Numbered from the stretch's first letter, positions 1 to 7,225 are shown. The stretch is 9,098 bases of DNA from Tepidimicrobium sp. (GCA_012839395.1 DUNJ01000040.1:1-9098), one strand, 5' to 3'. Notes: generated from the letters alone by a model not told the origin. Program-made: numbers and translations.

Positions 1-84
1 GAATTCTTAACAGCGGAATTAAGATTTTCTCAAATGGTCCAAGATATAAATAATATTATTGAGAAGGCTATAGATATAGAATAG
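1..84 (+). CDS. C-terminal end of a small YlbF-like protein (partial)
   Basis: An open frame enters from the left edge and codes for 27 residues ending in DINNIIEKAIDIE before a TAG stop at 82-84. The start lies outside the window. The tail, with AELRFSQMVQDI followed by an amphipathic helix, resembles from memory the C-terminus of YlbF/YmcA-family regulators, small helical proteins found in many Firmicutes, but 27 residues are too few to be sure. It has the same orientation as the mltG cluster, and 94 bases separate it from mltG. It could also be another small helical protein of that cluster. The reading frame is convincing; the family call is tentative. Confidence 0.45.
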   Translation, partial: EFLTAELRFSQMVQDINNIIEKAIDIE

Positions 85-91
85 GATTAGA

Positions 92-120
92 TTGCATTGA
101 TTTTTAGAAATACTTATAAT
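92..120 (+). promoter_or_regulatory. Possible sigma A promoter for the mltG cluster
   Basis: A perfect TATAAT (115-120) is preceded, after 17 bases, by TTGCAT (92-97), a weak -35. Transcription would begin near 127 and leave a leader of about 50 bases before mltG. The -10 and spacing are good and the -35 is poor, in AT-rich DNA where chance matches are common. Confidence 0.35.
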
Positions 121-178
121 AATTGGATTGTAAGATTATTTGATAAGATGAATACTCTAATTTAAAGGTGGAGATTTT

Positions 179-1231
179 GTGGCAGAAACTAGGGAAGTTA
201 AGGAAGAGAAAAAAATTAAGGCTATTTATTGGTTGATACCATTGGCCGCATTGATGCTTATATCGTCTATTGCCGCTATATATTACGTCAAAGCTATCGA
301 AGCAGTTTCCGCTGAGGACCCTCAGGTTGTGGAGGTAGAAATACCTGCTGGATCTAGTTCCAAAAGGATAGCCAGTATCTTGAAGGACGAAGGTTTGATT
401 AAGAGCGAGTTGATATTTTATATACAGATAAAGAAAGAGGGTGTAGCTGCTAATTTGAAGGCAGGGATGTATTCGTTGGATACTGGTATGGATATGAATG
501 ATATAATAAAGGCATTAACTCAGGGTGGAAGGAATAAAAATGTTTTGAATATTACCATTCCAGAGGGATATGAAATGCGCCAAATAGCTGATAAACTATC
601 TAAAAAAGGCATAGTTGATAAGGACAAATTTTTAAAATTGGCCTCCAACAAAGAACACTTTGAAGATGACTACCCATTTCTAAAGCATTTAGATGATGAC
701 CATGGCTTAGAGGGATACCTGTTTCCATCTACCTATGAATTTCATATGGATTCTACTGAGGATGAGGTAATAAGAAAAATGCTGGATAAATTTGAAGAGA
801 TATACGCAGAGCATATAGAGGAAAATATAGATAATATGGATTTGTCTCTAAATGAATTGATCATATTGGCTTCAATAGTAGAAAAGGAAGCTAAGGTTGA
901 TAGTGAGCGGCCGATGATTGCAGGTGTGTTATATAATAGGCTAGATATGGATATGCTTTTGCAGGTAGATGCAACGGTACAATATGCCCTGGAGGACAGA
1001 AAGGAACGTTTGTTATATAAGGATTTAGAAGTTGAATCCCCTTACAATACCTATATTCATAAGGGTTTGCCACCAACCCCCATTGCATCACCGGGTGAAA
1101 AATCTATAATAGCAACTATGAATCCTTCGGATGTAGATTATCTATATTATGTATTAAAAAAGGACAATACTGGTGAGCATATATTTACTAAAACATATGA
1201 AGAACATTTAAAAGCACAGTCGAAAAATTGA
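179..1231 (+). CDS. mltG: Endolytic murein transglycosylase MltG (YceG/YrrL family)
   Basis: 350 residues, the usual family length. MltG cleaves nascent glycan strands at the outer face of the membrane and helps set peptidoglycan chain length. A short charged cytoplasmic N-terminus is followed by one membrane segment (about 16-39), a LysM-like region (about 50-115: EIPAGSSSKRIASIL, then LKAGMYSL), and the catalytic YceG domain. The family motifs are clear: LEGYLFPSTY (177-186), ASIVEKEA (231-238) with E235 matching the catalytic glutamate of E. coli MltG, LQVDATVQYA (261-270), and SPYNTYIHKGLPPTPIASPG (287-306). The start is GTG at 179, with an AAAGGTGGA ribosome site at 164-172. It leads the trmR-trhP-PBP cluster, as yrrL does in Bacillus. 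Confidence 0.95.
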   Translation: MAETREVKEEKKIKAIYWLIPLAALMLISSIAAIYYVKAIEAVSAEDPQVVEVEIPAGSSSKRIASILKDEGLIKSELIFYIQIKKEGVAANLKAGMYSLDTGMDMNDIIKALTQGGRNKNVLNITIPEGYEMRQIADKLSKKGIVDKDKFLKLASNKEHFEDDYPFLKHLDDDHGLEGYLFPSTYEFHMDSTEDEVIRKMLDKFEEIYAEHIEENIDNMDLSLNELIILASIVEKEAKVDSERPMIAGVLYNRLDMDMLLQVDATVQYALEDRKERLLYKDLEVESPYNTYIHKGLPPTPIASPGEKSIIATMNPSDVDYLYYVLKKDNTGEHIFTKTYEEHLKAQSKN

Positions 1232-1252
1232 AATTTTATATAGTATTTTTAT

Positions 1253-1279
1253 ATACGTGGGTTATGAATAACCACGTAT
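1253..1279 (+). repeat. Stem-loop between mltG and trmR
   Basis: ATACGTGG (1253-1260) and TTAT (1262-1265) pair with ATAACCACGTAT (1268-1279), leaving one bulged G at 1261 and a loop of about four bases. Only TTAATTTT follows, so termination would be weak at best. It sits 28 bases before the trmR start and could attenuate transcription or stabilise an mRNA end. Confidence 0.5.
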
Positions 1280-1306
1280 TAATTTTGCAAAGGGATGTGT
1301 ATATTA

Positions 1307-1951
1307 GTGAATATAAATTATGATTATATAGAAGAATATATTCGGAGTATTTTAAAAGGCGGTTATGGGGAATTGAGTAGGCTAAGGGATTATGCAAATA
1401 ATAACAATATACCTATTATATCCCCTGAAGTGGAACAATTTATCAGGATATTGTTAAAGGTGAGCGATGCAAAAAACATATTGGAACTAGGAACGGCTAT
1501 AGGCTATTCTGCTTTAATAATGGCCGAAGCAGCTAACCCCGATGCCAAGATAACCACTATAGAGGTAAGGGACGATATGTATGAAATGGCTAAGGAAAAT
1601 ATATCTGCAAATAAATATAGCAAAAGAATTCGCCTTATCAAGGGAGATGCAAAGGAGGTTGTGCCAAAATTGAATGAAAGGTACGATTTTGTATTTTTAG
1701 ATGCAGCAAAGGGTCATTATCTGGGTTTCTTTAAGGATTGTATAAAGAAATTAAACTATGGAGGGATTGTAGTTTCCGATAATGTATTATATAGAGGAAT
1801 GGTGGCTAAAGATGAATTGATTAATAAAAGGGATAAGACTATAGTAAGAAGGATGCGAAACTATTTGGACTATATATCTAATTTAGATGGGTATATAACT
1901 AGCGTTATTCCGTTGTGTGATGGGGTTGCACTAACTTATAAGGAGGGATGA
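1307..1951 (+). CDS. trmR: SAM-dependent O-methyltransferase, TrmR/YrrM type
   Basis: 214 residues, class I Rossmann-fold methyltransferase of the catechol-O-methyltransferase-like family. Visible motifs are ILELGTAIGYS (58-68, SAM binding), acidic E86 in TTIEVR (ribose contact), GDA (113-115), FVFLDAAKGHY (128-138) and SDN (157-159); the D132/D158/N159 set is typical of metal-assisted members. In Bacillus the protein from this position (YrrM/TrmR) methylates 5-hydroxyuridine to 5-methoxyuridine at tRNA position 34, and the next gene here codes for the matching hydroxylation factor. An ATG at 1295 touches the AAAGGG ribosome site (1289-1294), so the GTG at 1307 is the better start. The stop is 4 bases before trhP, and AAGGAGGG inside its last codons serves that gene, so the two are probably translationally coupled. 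Confidence 0.85.
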   Translation: MNINYDYIEEYIRSILKGGYGELSRLRDYANNNNIPIISPEVEQFIRILLKVSDAKNILELGTAIGYSALIMAEAANPDAKITTIEVRDDMYEMAKENISANKYSKRIRLIKGDAKEVVPKLNERYDFVFLDAAKGHYLGFFKDCIKKLNYGGIVVSDNVLYRGMVAKDELINKRDKTIVRRMRNYLDYISNLDGYITSVIPLCDGVALTYKEG

Positions 1952-1955
1952 AGAT

Positions 1956-3179
1956 TTGAACACACCAGAACTATTAGCACCAGCTGGAGATCTTGAGAAA
2001 CTGAAGATGGCTCTACACTATGGCGCCGATGCCGTATATTTAGGAGGAGAACAATTTGGGTTAAGGAAGACTTCGAAGAACTTTACATTGGAGGAGATGA
2101 AAGAGGGAGTAGATTTTGCCCATGAAAGGAATAAAAAGGTATATGTAACTATGAATATTGTTCCCCATGATGAAGATTTAGAGGGATTAGAAGATTATGT
2201 AAAGGACCTATACGATATGAATGTGGATGGAGTGATCGTATCGGATCCTGGTATTTATTCTATAGTAAATAGGACGGTACCAAAGTTGCCAATCCATATA
2301 AGTACACAAGCTAGCATTACAAACTATGAAACTATTATGTTTTGGTATGAGCTAGGCATTAGAAGGATTGTATTGGCAAGGGAATTATCTTTAGAGGAAA
2401 TCCGTAGCATAATAAATAGGATACCTGAGGATTTGGAGATTGAAACTTTTGTACATGGTGCTATGTGCATATCTTATTCCGGCAGATGCTTGCTTAGTAA
2501 TTATATGGCGGGCAGGGATGCTAACAGAGGAGAATGTGCTCATCCCTGTAGATGGAAGTATAATTTGGTAGAAGAAAAAAGACCGGGAGAATATTATCCC
2601 GTATATGAAGATGAAAAGGGTACTTTTATATTTAATTCTAAGGATCTATGTATGATTGAACATATGCCCGAGTTGATTAAGGCGGGTATCAACAGCTTTA
2701 AGATCGAAGGAAGGGTTAAAAGTTCCTATTATGTAGCTACGGTTATTCGTTCCTATAGGATGGCTATAGATGAATATTTAAAGAATCCGGAAGGTTATGT
2801 ATTCAACCCATTATGGTTGGATGAGATTAAGAAGGCAAGCCATCGAGATTTTACTACAGGCTTCTATTTTGATAGGCCCACTGGTAAAGATCAGGTATAT
2901 ACAACCAGTTCCTATATTAGGAATTACGATTATGTAGGGCTTGTTTTAGATTATGATGAGGAGACTAAAATGGCGACTGTAGAGCAGAGGAATAGGATGT
3001 TTATGGGGGATGAAATAGAGGTTTTTGGTCCAGATAAAGAGCACTATACTCAAATTATAGATAAGATGTGGGATGAGGATGGAAACGAAATAGATGTGGC
3101 TCCTCATCCCCAGCAGACAGTTAGGATCAAGATGGATCGCAGGGTACAGAGGTGGGATATACTTAGAAGATGTAGGTGA
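1956..3179 (+). CDS. trhP: U32-family Fe-S protein, TrhP/YrrO type (tRNA U34 hydroxylation)
   Basis: 407 residues. It opens with PELLAPAGDLEKLKMALHYG, typical of the family's TIM-barrel, and carries the U32 signature ETFVHGAMCISYSGRCLLS (163-181). Cysteines C171, C178, C194 (or C198) and C232 match the spacing of the four that bind a [4Fe-4S] cluster in related proteins such as UbiU. The C-terminal part (about 310-400) is the extra beta domain of the longer members. These proteins were first called collagenase-like peptidases; TrhP relatives use prephenate to make 5-hydroxyuridine in tRNA, which fits the TrmR gene just upstream. Bacillus has two paralogs here (YrrN, YrrO); only the longer type is present in this window. 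The start is TTG at 1956, nine bases after AGGAGG (1941-1946). Confidence 0.88.
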   Translation: MNTPELLAPAGDLEKLKMALHYGADAVYLGGEQFGLRKTSKNFTLEEMKEGVDFAHERNKKVYVTMNIVPHDEDLEGLEDYVKDLYDMNVDGVIVSDPGIYSIVNRTVPKLPIHISTQASITNYETIMFWYELGIRRIVLARELSLEEIRSIINRIPEDLEIETFVHGAMCISYSGRCLLSNYMAGRDANRGECAHPCRWKYNLVEEKRPGEYYPVYEDEKGTFIFNSKDLCMIEHMPELIKAGINSFKIEGRVKSSYYVATVIRSYRMAIDEYLKNPEGYVFNPLWLDEIKKASHRDFTTGFYFDRPTGKDQVYTTSSYIRNYDYVGLVLDYDEETKMATVEQRNRMFMGDEIEVFGPDKEHYTQIIDKMWDEDGNEIDVAPHPQQTVRIKMDRRVQRWDILRRCR

Positions 3180-3187
3180 ATTATATT

Positions 3188-3227
3188 TCCCCATCTATTG
3201 GTAATACTAAATATCAATAGGTGGGGA
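3188..3227 (+). repeat. 13-bp stem-loop that includes the PBP ribosome binding site
   Basis: TCCCCATCTATTG (3188-3200) pairs with CAATAGGTGGGGA (3215-3227) over 13 positions, 12 Watson-Crick and one G-U, with a 14-base loop. The right arm is itself the ribosome binding site (AGGTGGGGA, 3219-3227) of the PBP gene starting at 3235. It is followed by only TTTTG, so it is a poor terminator. It could hide the site until upstream translation or some factor opens it. Confidence 0.6.
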
Positions 3228-3234
3228 TTTTGAT

Positions 3235-4902
3235 ATGAAAATGAAAGGGTCTATAGTATATAACAGAATATTTAAGATGCTGTTCTTATCCACTCTAATA
3301 TTTGCTTTTTTGGTCGTTAGATTGTATTGGATACAAATAGTCAATCACGAATCTTTGAGGGCAGAGGCACTAAAGCAAAGGGGACAGGAGATAAGGTTGT
3401 CGCCTAATAGAGGGATTATATATGATAGGAATTTAATTCCCTTAACCAATAGGAAGAAGGTGATAACGGGTTTTTTCTTTAAGAAGGATATTGAATCTGA
3501 TTCAACTTTAAGGGAAGCCATTATAAAGAGTAGCCATATGGATGACTCCCAATTAGATGAACATATAAAATCCAAAGGGACCATTGTAGATATACCCCTT
3601 ATATCCAATTTATTAGATATTGACGAGCGCAAATTTTTTACGGCCAATAGAATTGAAAGGTATGATGATATAAACATGCTCTCCCATGTAATAGGCCATA
3701 TAAATAGGAGTGAGAATAAGGGGGAGGCTGGTATTGAAAAGGTCTATGATGAAATATTGAAAAATGAAGGTGATCATTCCGTATACATAGATCTAGATGA
3801 GAGAAGGAGGATATTTACCAAAGAGGAATACCTGGTAAATCGAGATATAGATCCTAGGGGGCCAAACGGGGTTAAATTGACTGTAGATTATTATATACAG
3901 AAAGAGGTTGAACGGATATTAGATAGGAGGGGAATAAAGGGCTCTGCAATAGTCGCAGATGTTAAAACTGGGGATATATTGGCTATGGCCAGTCGGCCCA
4001 ATTTTGACCAGGATAATATAGAAAGATATTTAAACAGGGAAGATATGGCATTATATAATAAAGCGGTACAGGTAGGTTATCCGCCAGGATCTTTATTTAA
4101 ATTAGTCGTTTTATTAACGGCATTTGAGAAAGGAGATCATAATTTTTCAAATCAATTCTATTGTAATGGATATGAAAGGGTGGGTAAGTCCATAATAAAC
4201 TGCAATAAAAGGGAAGGGCATGGACATATAACGTTGAGGGAAGCTTTTTCAAAATCTTGTAATTCGGCCTTTATTCAGCTGGGGCAAGAGGTGGGAAGTA
4301 AGAATATAATCGATATGGCAAATAGGTTAGGATTTGGCAGTAGACTAAATATTGGACTTTTAGAGGAGATTGAAGGTAATTTACCCACGGGAAGCGAGCT
4401 ACTTGGACCAGCTATAGGTAATATCTCCATAGGTCAGGGGAGCATAGAGGTTACACCACTGCAGGTAACTAATATGATGTTGTCTATTGCAAATGGTGGG
4501 ATTAAGAAAGGAATGGCGATAGTAAAGGGAACAGTAGGGCGAGATGGGTATATGATTAAGGGATTTAATCGTTCCGAGGACTTTAGGGTTATATCGGAAA
4601 AAACTGCTAAAATTATTAAGGGATATCTGGCAGATGTGGTACAATATGGTACTGCTAACAACTTGGATTTAACTGATATAGGGGGAGCTGGAGGCAAGAC
4701 CGGTTCTGCCGAGGCCATATTAAATGGCAGGAGAACTGTTCATGGATGGTTTTCAGGATTTTATCCGTTGGAGAATCCAAAGCATGTAGTAACCGTGTTT
4801 GTGGAGGAGGGAATGTCGGGTTCTCAGACAGCGGTACCTATATTTGAAGATATTACTAGGACGATTTACAATATAAAACAAATAGGACTTGCACCACAAT
4901 AG
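3235..4902 (+). CDS. Class B penicillin-binding protein (D,D-transpeptidase)
   Basis: 555 residues. A short cytoplasmic tail is followed by one membrane helix (about 12-30), an N-terminal dimerisation-type region with SPNRGIIYDRN (56-66), and a transpeptidase domain (about 235-545). All three active-site motifs are present: S286-LF-K289 in PPGSLFK with nucleophile S286, S341-C-N343, and K488-T-G490. It crosslinks peptidoglycan at the outer face of the membrane. No PASTA domain is seen, which separates it from many SpoVD or PBP2x proteins. Its place after mltG-trmR-trhP recalls pbpI (yrrR) of Bacillus, and its place just before sigK would suit a role in sporulation, but neither context proves specificity. 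The ATG at 3235 follows AGGTGGGGA by 7 bases. Confidence 0.9.
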   Translation: MKMKGSIVYNRIFKMLFLSTLIFAFLVVRLYWIQIVNHESLRAEALKQRGQEIRLSPNRGIIYDRNLIPLTNRKKVITGFFFKKDIESDSTLREAIIKSSHMDDSQLDEHIKSKGTIVDIPLISNLLDIDERKFFTANRIERYDDINMLSHVIGHINRSENKGEAGIEKVYDEILKNEGDHSVYIDLDERRRIFTKEEYLVNRDIDPRGPNGVKLTVDYYIQKEVERILDRRGIKGSAIVADVKTGDILAMASRPNFDQDNIERYLNREDMALYNKAVQVGYPPGSLFKLVVLLTAFEKGDHNFSNQFYCNGYERVGKSIINCNKREGHGHITLREAFSKSCNSAFIQLGQEVGSKNIIDMANRLGFGSRLNIGLLEEIEGNLPTGSELLGPAIGNISIGQGSIEVTPLQVTNMMLSIANGGIKKGMAIVKGTVGRDGYMIKGFNRSEDFRVISEKTAKIIKGYLADVVQYGTANNLDLTDIGGAGGKTGSAEAILNGRRTVHGWFSGFYPLENPKHVVTVFVEEGMSGSQTAVPIFEDITRTIYNIKQIGLAPQ

Positions 4903-4919
4903 CATTATAGACATATACT
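4874..4919 (+). promoter_or_regulatory. Possible mother-cell promoter of sigK with a SpoIIID-like box
   Basis: CATATACT (4912-4919) differs at one position from the sigma E -10 consensus CATACAMT and also nearly fits the sigma K -10 (CATANNNTA). No good -35 lies at the right distance. TAAAACAAAT (4874-4883) fits the SpoIIID consensus WWRRACARNY at every position, and SpoIIID activates sigK in Bacillus. The proposed transcript would start near 4926, just ahead of the ribosome site. Both motifs are short and the DNA is AT-rich. Consensus sequences are from memory. Confidence 0.28.
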
Positions 4920-4945
4920 TAAATATGGGGAGGCGAGGTGTTTTT

Positions 4946-5376
4946 ATGCTTGCACAGTTATTATTTATATTGGGGGGGATTCTAGAACCTTTCCTAATAC
5001 TCTCAGGCTATATCTCTGGTAGCAAATCGTTTCCAAGGCCGCTTGATAGGGAGGAAGAAGAATATTACTTAAAGTTGTATCAACAGGGGGATGAAAATGC
5101 ACGAAATGTTCTTATAGAGAGAAACTTAAGGTTGGTTGCTCATATAGTTAAGAAATATCATAATACGGGCAAGGATATAGAAGATCTAATATCGATAGGT
5201 ACGATAGGATTGATAAAGGGCATATCTACCTTCGATATTAATAAGGGGACTAGGCTTGCTACGTATGCAGCCCGATGCATAGAAAATGAAATACTGATGA
5301 TTATAAGATCCAATAAAAAATCCAAGGGAGATATGTCCTTACAAGAGCCGATAGGAATAGATAAGGAGGGCAATGA
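4946..5376 (+). CDS. sigK: Sigma K, 5' part of the interrupted gene (spoIVCB-like)
   Basis: Codes for SigK residues 1-144 up to Gly-Asn-Glu at the junction. Sigma K is the late mother-cell sigma factor for coat and lysis genes. Residues 1-21 (MLAQLLFILGGILEPFLILSG) are hydrophobic and align with the Bacillus pro-sequence removed by the membrane protease SpoIVFB. Region 2 is clear (about 50-124): ARNVLIERNLRLVAHIVKKY, EDLISIGTIGLIKGI and the promoter-reading LATYAARCIENEIL. Unexcised, the frame runs on past the junction for 54 unrelated residues (LPLTVYQW...) to a stop at 5540-5542, giving a 198-residue product without region 4 that should be inactive. The ATG at 4946 lies 5 bases after GAGGTG (4935-4940); an in-frame ATG at 4889 has no such site and overlaps the PBP gene. 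Confidence 0.95.
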
Positions 5377-5384
5377 ATTGCCCT
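5367..5384. other. Left attachment site (attL) of the skin-like element
   Basis: Contains the left copy of the shared core GGCAATGA (5369-5376), inside a perfect palindrome: AGGGCAAT (5367-5374), central GA (5375-5376), ATTGCCCT (5377-5384). Left of the core the sequence codes for SigK; right of it sigK homology stops abruptly. A palindrome around a two-base centre is typical of serine recombinase crossover sites, and AATGA is the core reported for the B. subtilis skin element. Confidence 0.85.
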
Positions 5385-5437
5385 TAACGGTTTATCAATG
5401 GTTAAGAGCAACTATAGCAAAATGCAGTTATACAAGA

Positions 5438-6988
5438 TTATCTTATTTTTGGAAGTTTAGGATAAAGAACAAGGGTGAACTCATCCAATCTTTGCTCTCT
5501 ATTTTTTTTATATACGCTATAATACAATACGGATTTAAGTAACTTGTTTTTCTTTTTTGCGCTATCAGTTTTAGGATAAAGCTTCAATACGTTTTTAACT
5601 TTAGGAATAATATCTATTTGGGTACTAAACCTTTTTTGCTCCAAGTTTAAATTATTATTAGTATTTTTTATATTTGCTTGGGTTTCTGATATTCTTTGTG
5701 CTAATACTTGAGATCTTTTTAGGTAGATATTTACATCATAGATACCTCTTTCTAATAGATCATGCAGATTGTTTTTCTGGGTTTCTAGTTCTTCTAACTC
5801 CTTATTTAGTCTAGTTAGAGCTTGTTCATGTAGCTGTATGGTATTATATATCTTTGACTCATGTTTATTGTCTTTAATATTACTCCATTCGACCTCATAC
5901 CCTACTAACCATTCTTCAAGACCTTTTAATAATCTTTCTTCAATAAATTTAAACTTGGAGCTCTTATTATCACATCCGGTATTATAGCAAACGATATGGG
6001 CATCTACGTTGGCATAAGGCCTATAGACCATGGATGTATCGCATTTATGACATTTAATAAGTCCGGCAAGTGGATTGATAATTCCAGTATTATAAGGGAC
6101 ATGGCTTCTTTTTTTTAGGATTTCCTGTGCTTTATCAAATGTTTCTCTGGATATTAAAGGCTCATGATGACCATTTACGCTTATCCATTTTTCTTTAGGC
6201 AATGTTTTTACTTCTTTTACTTGGCCGGGGATAGAGGATCTCCTAGATCTAGTTTTTCTCCATTGTATCTTACCAGCATAAACCTCGTTTCTAATTATAT
6301 TTAATACTAGGCTATTAGACCAGCTTTTTCCGGTGTATGTCTTATATCCTAATTCATTTAATTTATTGGCAATCTTGCCACCACCCATATCATGATTAGT
6401 ATATAAGTCAAATATCATTTGAACAATAGGAGCTTGCTTTGGATGCGGGTTTAAGGTTCTTATCTTACCCTTGTTTATGATTTTATATCCAAAAGGGGGC
6501 AATGGGCCTAAATAGTTTCCTTCTTCAATGGAGCGAATCCTACCACGTTGCAATCGCCTATTTATTATTTTTAATTCCTTTCTAGCCATAAATGCTTCAA
6601 ATTCTGAATACTCTTCATCAAATTCATCTTGAAGGTCATAAATTTTCATAGGGGTTATTATCTTAGTTTTAGCTTTCTTAAATGTTTCTAATATGAGGCC
6701 TTGTTCTTGCATATTTCCACGGCCAAGTCTGTCTATATCCATTACTAATACAGCATCATACATACCTCGTTCTACTTCTTTAAGCAGTTTCAACATTTCA
6801 GGTCTATGTATTAAACTTTCACCAGATACTACTTCTTCACGAATTTTAATTATATCCAATTCTTTTTCTCTGGCCACCTTCAAAAGTATTTGTCTGTGCT
6901 TGTTTAAAGTCTCACCTTCACCATGTTTTTCAGCTTCTTCATCAGCCCTAGACTTGCGCAGATATATGCAAATCTTATCCATAGTCAT
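5438..6988 (-). CDS. Large serine recombinase, likely sigK excisionase (SpoIVCA role)
   Basis: 516 residues, typical of large serine recombinases. The N-terminal resolvase domain (about 4-150) has nucleophile S13 in IYLRKSRADEE, VSGESLIHRPEM (54-65) and MDIDRLGRG (83-91). A recombinase domain follows (about 165-295), then a zinc ribbon (C313-x2-C316, C334-x4-C339) and a long coiled coil (about 375-455), the part that controls integration versus excision. It sits in the insert next to attL, convergent with the sigK 5' part, and should excise the element. It belongs to the YLRKSRADEE...GETL type rather than the IYVRVST type of B. subtilis SpoIVCA, so it is probably a functional equivalent and not a close ortholog. 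The ATG at 6988 lies 5 bases after GAGGTG. All catalytic motifs are intact. Confidence 0.93.
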   Translation of the reverse strand: MTMDKICIYLRKSRADEEAEKHGEGETLNKHRQILLKVAREKELDIIKIREEVVSGESLIHRPEMLKLLKEVERGMYDAVLVMDIDRLGRGNMQEQGLILETFKKAKTKIITPMKIYDLQDEFDEEYSEFEAFMARKELKIINRRLQRGRIRSIEEGNYLGPLPPFGYKIINKGKIRTLNPHPKQAPIVQMIFDLYTNHDMGGGKIANKLNELGYKTYTGKSWSNSLVLNIIRNEVYAGKIQWRKTRSRRSSIPGQVKEVKTLPKEKWISVNGHHEPLISRETFDKAQEILKKRSHVPYNTGIINPLAGLIKCHKCDTSMVYRPYANVDAHIVCYNTGCDNKSSKFKFIEERLLKGLEEWLVGYEVEWSNIKDNKHESKIYNTIQLHEQALTRLNKELEELETQKNNLHDLLERGIYDVNIYLKRSQVLAQRISETQANIKNTNNNLNLEQKRFSTQIDIIPKVKNVLKLYPKTDSAKKKNKLLKSVLYYSVYKKNREQRLDEFTLVLYPKLPKIR

Positions 6989-7004
6989 AAGATCACCTCA
7001 ATGT

Positions 7005-7016
7005 ATTATATGTATG
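7005..7016 (-). promoter_or_regulatory. Possible sigma E -10 region of the recombinase gene
   Basis: Read on the minus strand, CATACATATAAT (7016 to 7005) holds two overlapping near matches to the sigma E -10 CATACAMT: CATACATA and CATATAAT (7 of 8). A loose -35 (TAATGAAT) lies about 14 bases upstream. The start of transcription would fall almost at the ribosome site, leaving a very short leader. TATAAT is also present, but no sigma A -35 sits 16-18 bases before it. Mother-cell expression would fit the proposed role. Confidence 0.35.
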
Positions 7017-7179
7017 TAGGCTTTTTATTCATTACATCGATTTTAGGCATAAAAAAAGCCATCATTAGGCAGTATTTTAAATCGAATTAGAACGTATCTT
7101 TAATATCCATTTTGTTTTCTAAATTATCGAATGCCGTATTAGCTGAGACTATGAAAAAATAGAAATTGAGATGCAAACA

Positions 7180-7209
7180 GCATAGTACAAACAGGTATCT
7201 TCATAAATT
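7180..7209 (+). promoter_or_regulatory. Possible sigma E promoter of the 62-residue gene
   Basis: GCATAGT (7180-7186) resembles the sigma E -35 (ATATT type), and CATAAATT (7202-7209), 15 bases later, matches 6 of 8 of the -10. As for the recombinase, the -10 lies just ahead of the ribosome site (GAGGTG, 7215-7220). ACAAACAGGT (7188-7197) in the spacer fits 9 of 10 positions of the SpoIIID consensus. Together these hint at mother-cell control, but each motif is weak alone. Confidence 0.33.
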
Positions 7210-7214
7210 GTACT
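7184..7214. repeat. Inverted repeat AGTACAA-N17-TTGTACT
   Basis: Perfect 7-base arms (7184-7190 and 7208-7214) straddle the spacer and -10 of the proposed promoter and end one base before the ribosome site of the 62-residue gene. Arm centres are 24 bases apart, near two helical turns, which suits a dimeric repressor. It could instead form an RNA hairpin if transcripts start farther upstream. Confidence 0.4.
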
Positions 7215-7225
7215 GAGGTGATTTG

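Noticed and set aside
1228..1257. TTGAAA-18-TATACG as a promoter for trmR
   Set aside because: The -10 matches only 4 of 6 and overlaps the mltG end and the stem-loop. Co-transcription from upstream is simpler.
4889..4945. Upstream in-frame ATG at 4889 as the sigK start
   Set aside because: It overlaps the PBP end, has no ribosome site, and would add residues absent from other SigK proteins. The ATG at 4946 has GAGGTG 5 bases upstream and begins a proper pro-sequence.
7019..7060. GGCTTTTT...AAAAAGCC pairing in the spacer between the recombinase and the 62-residue gene
   Set aside because: Only three G-C pairs and a 26-base loop; the rest is A-T pairing of homopolymer runs. It is neither a credible terminator nor a riboswitch.
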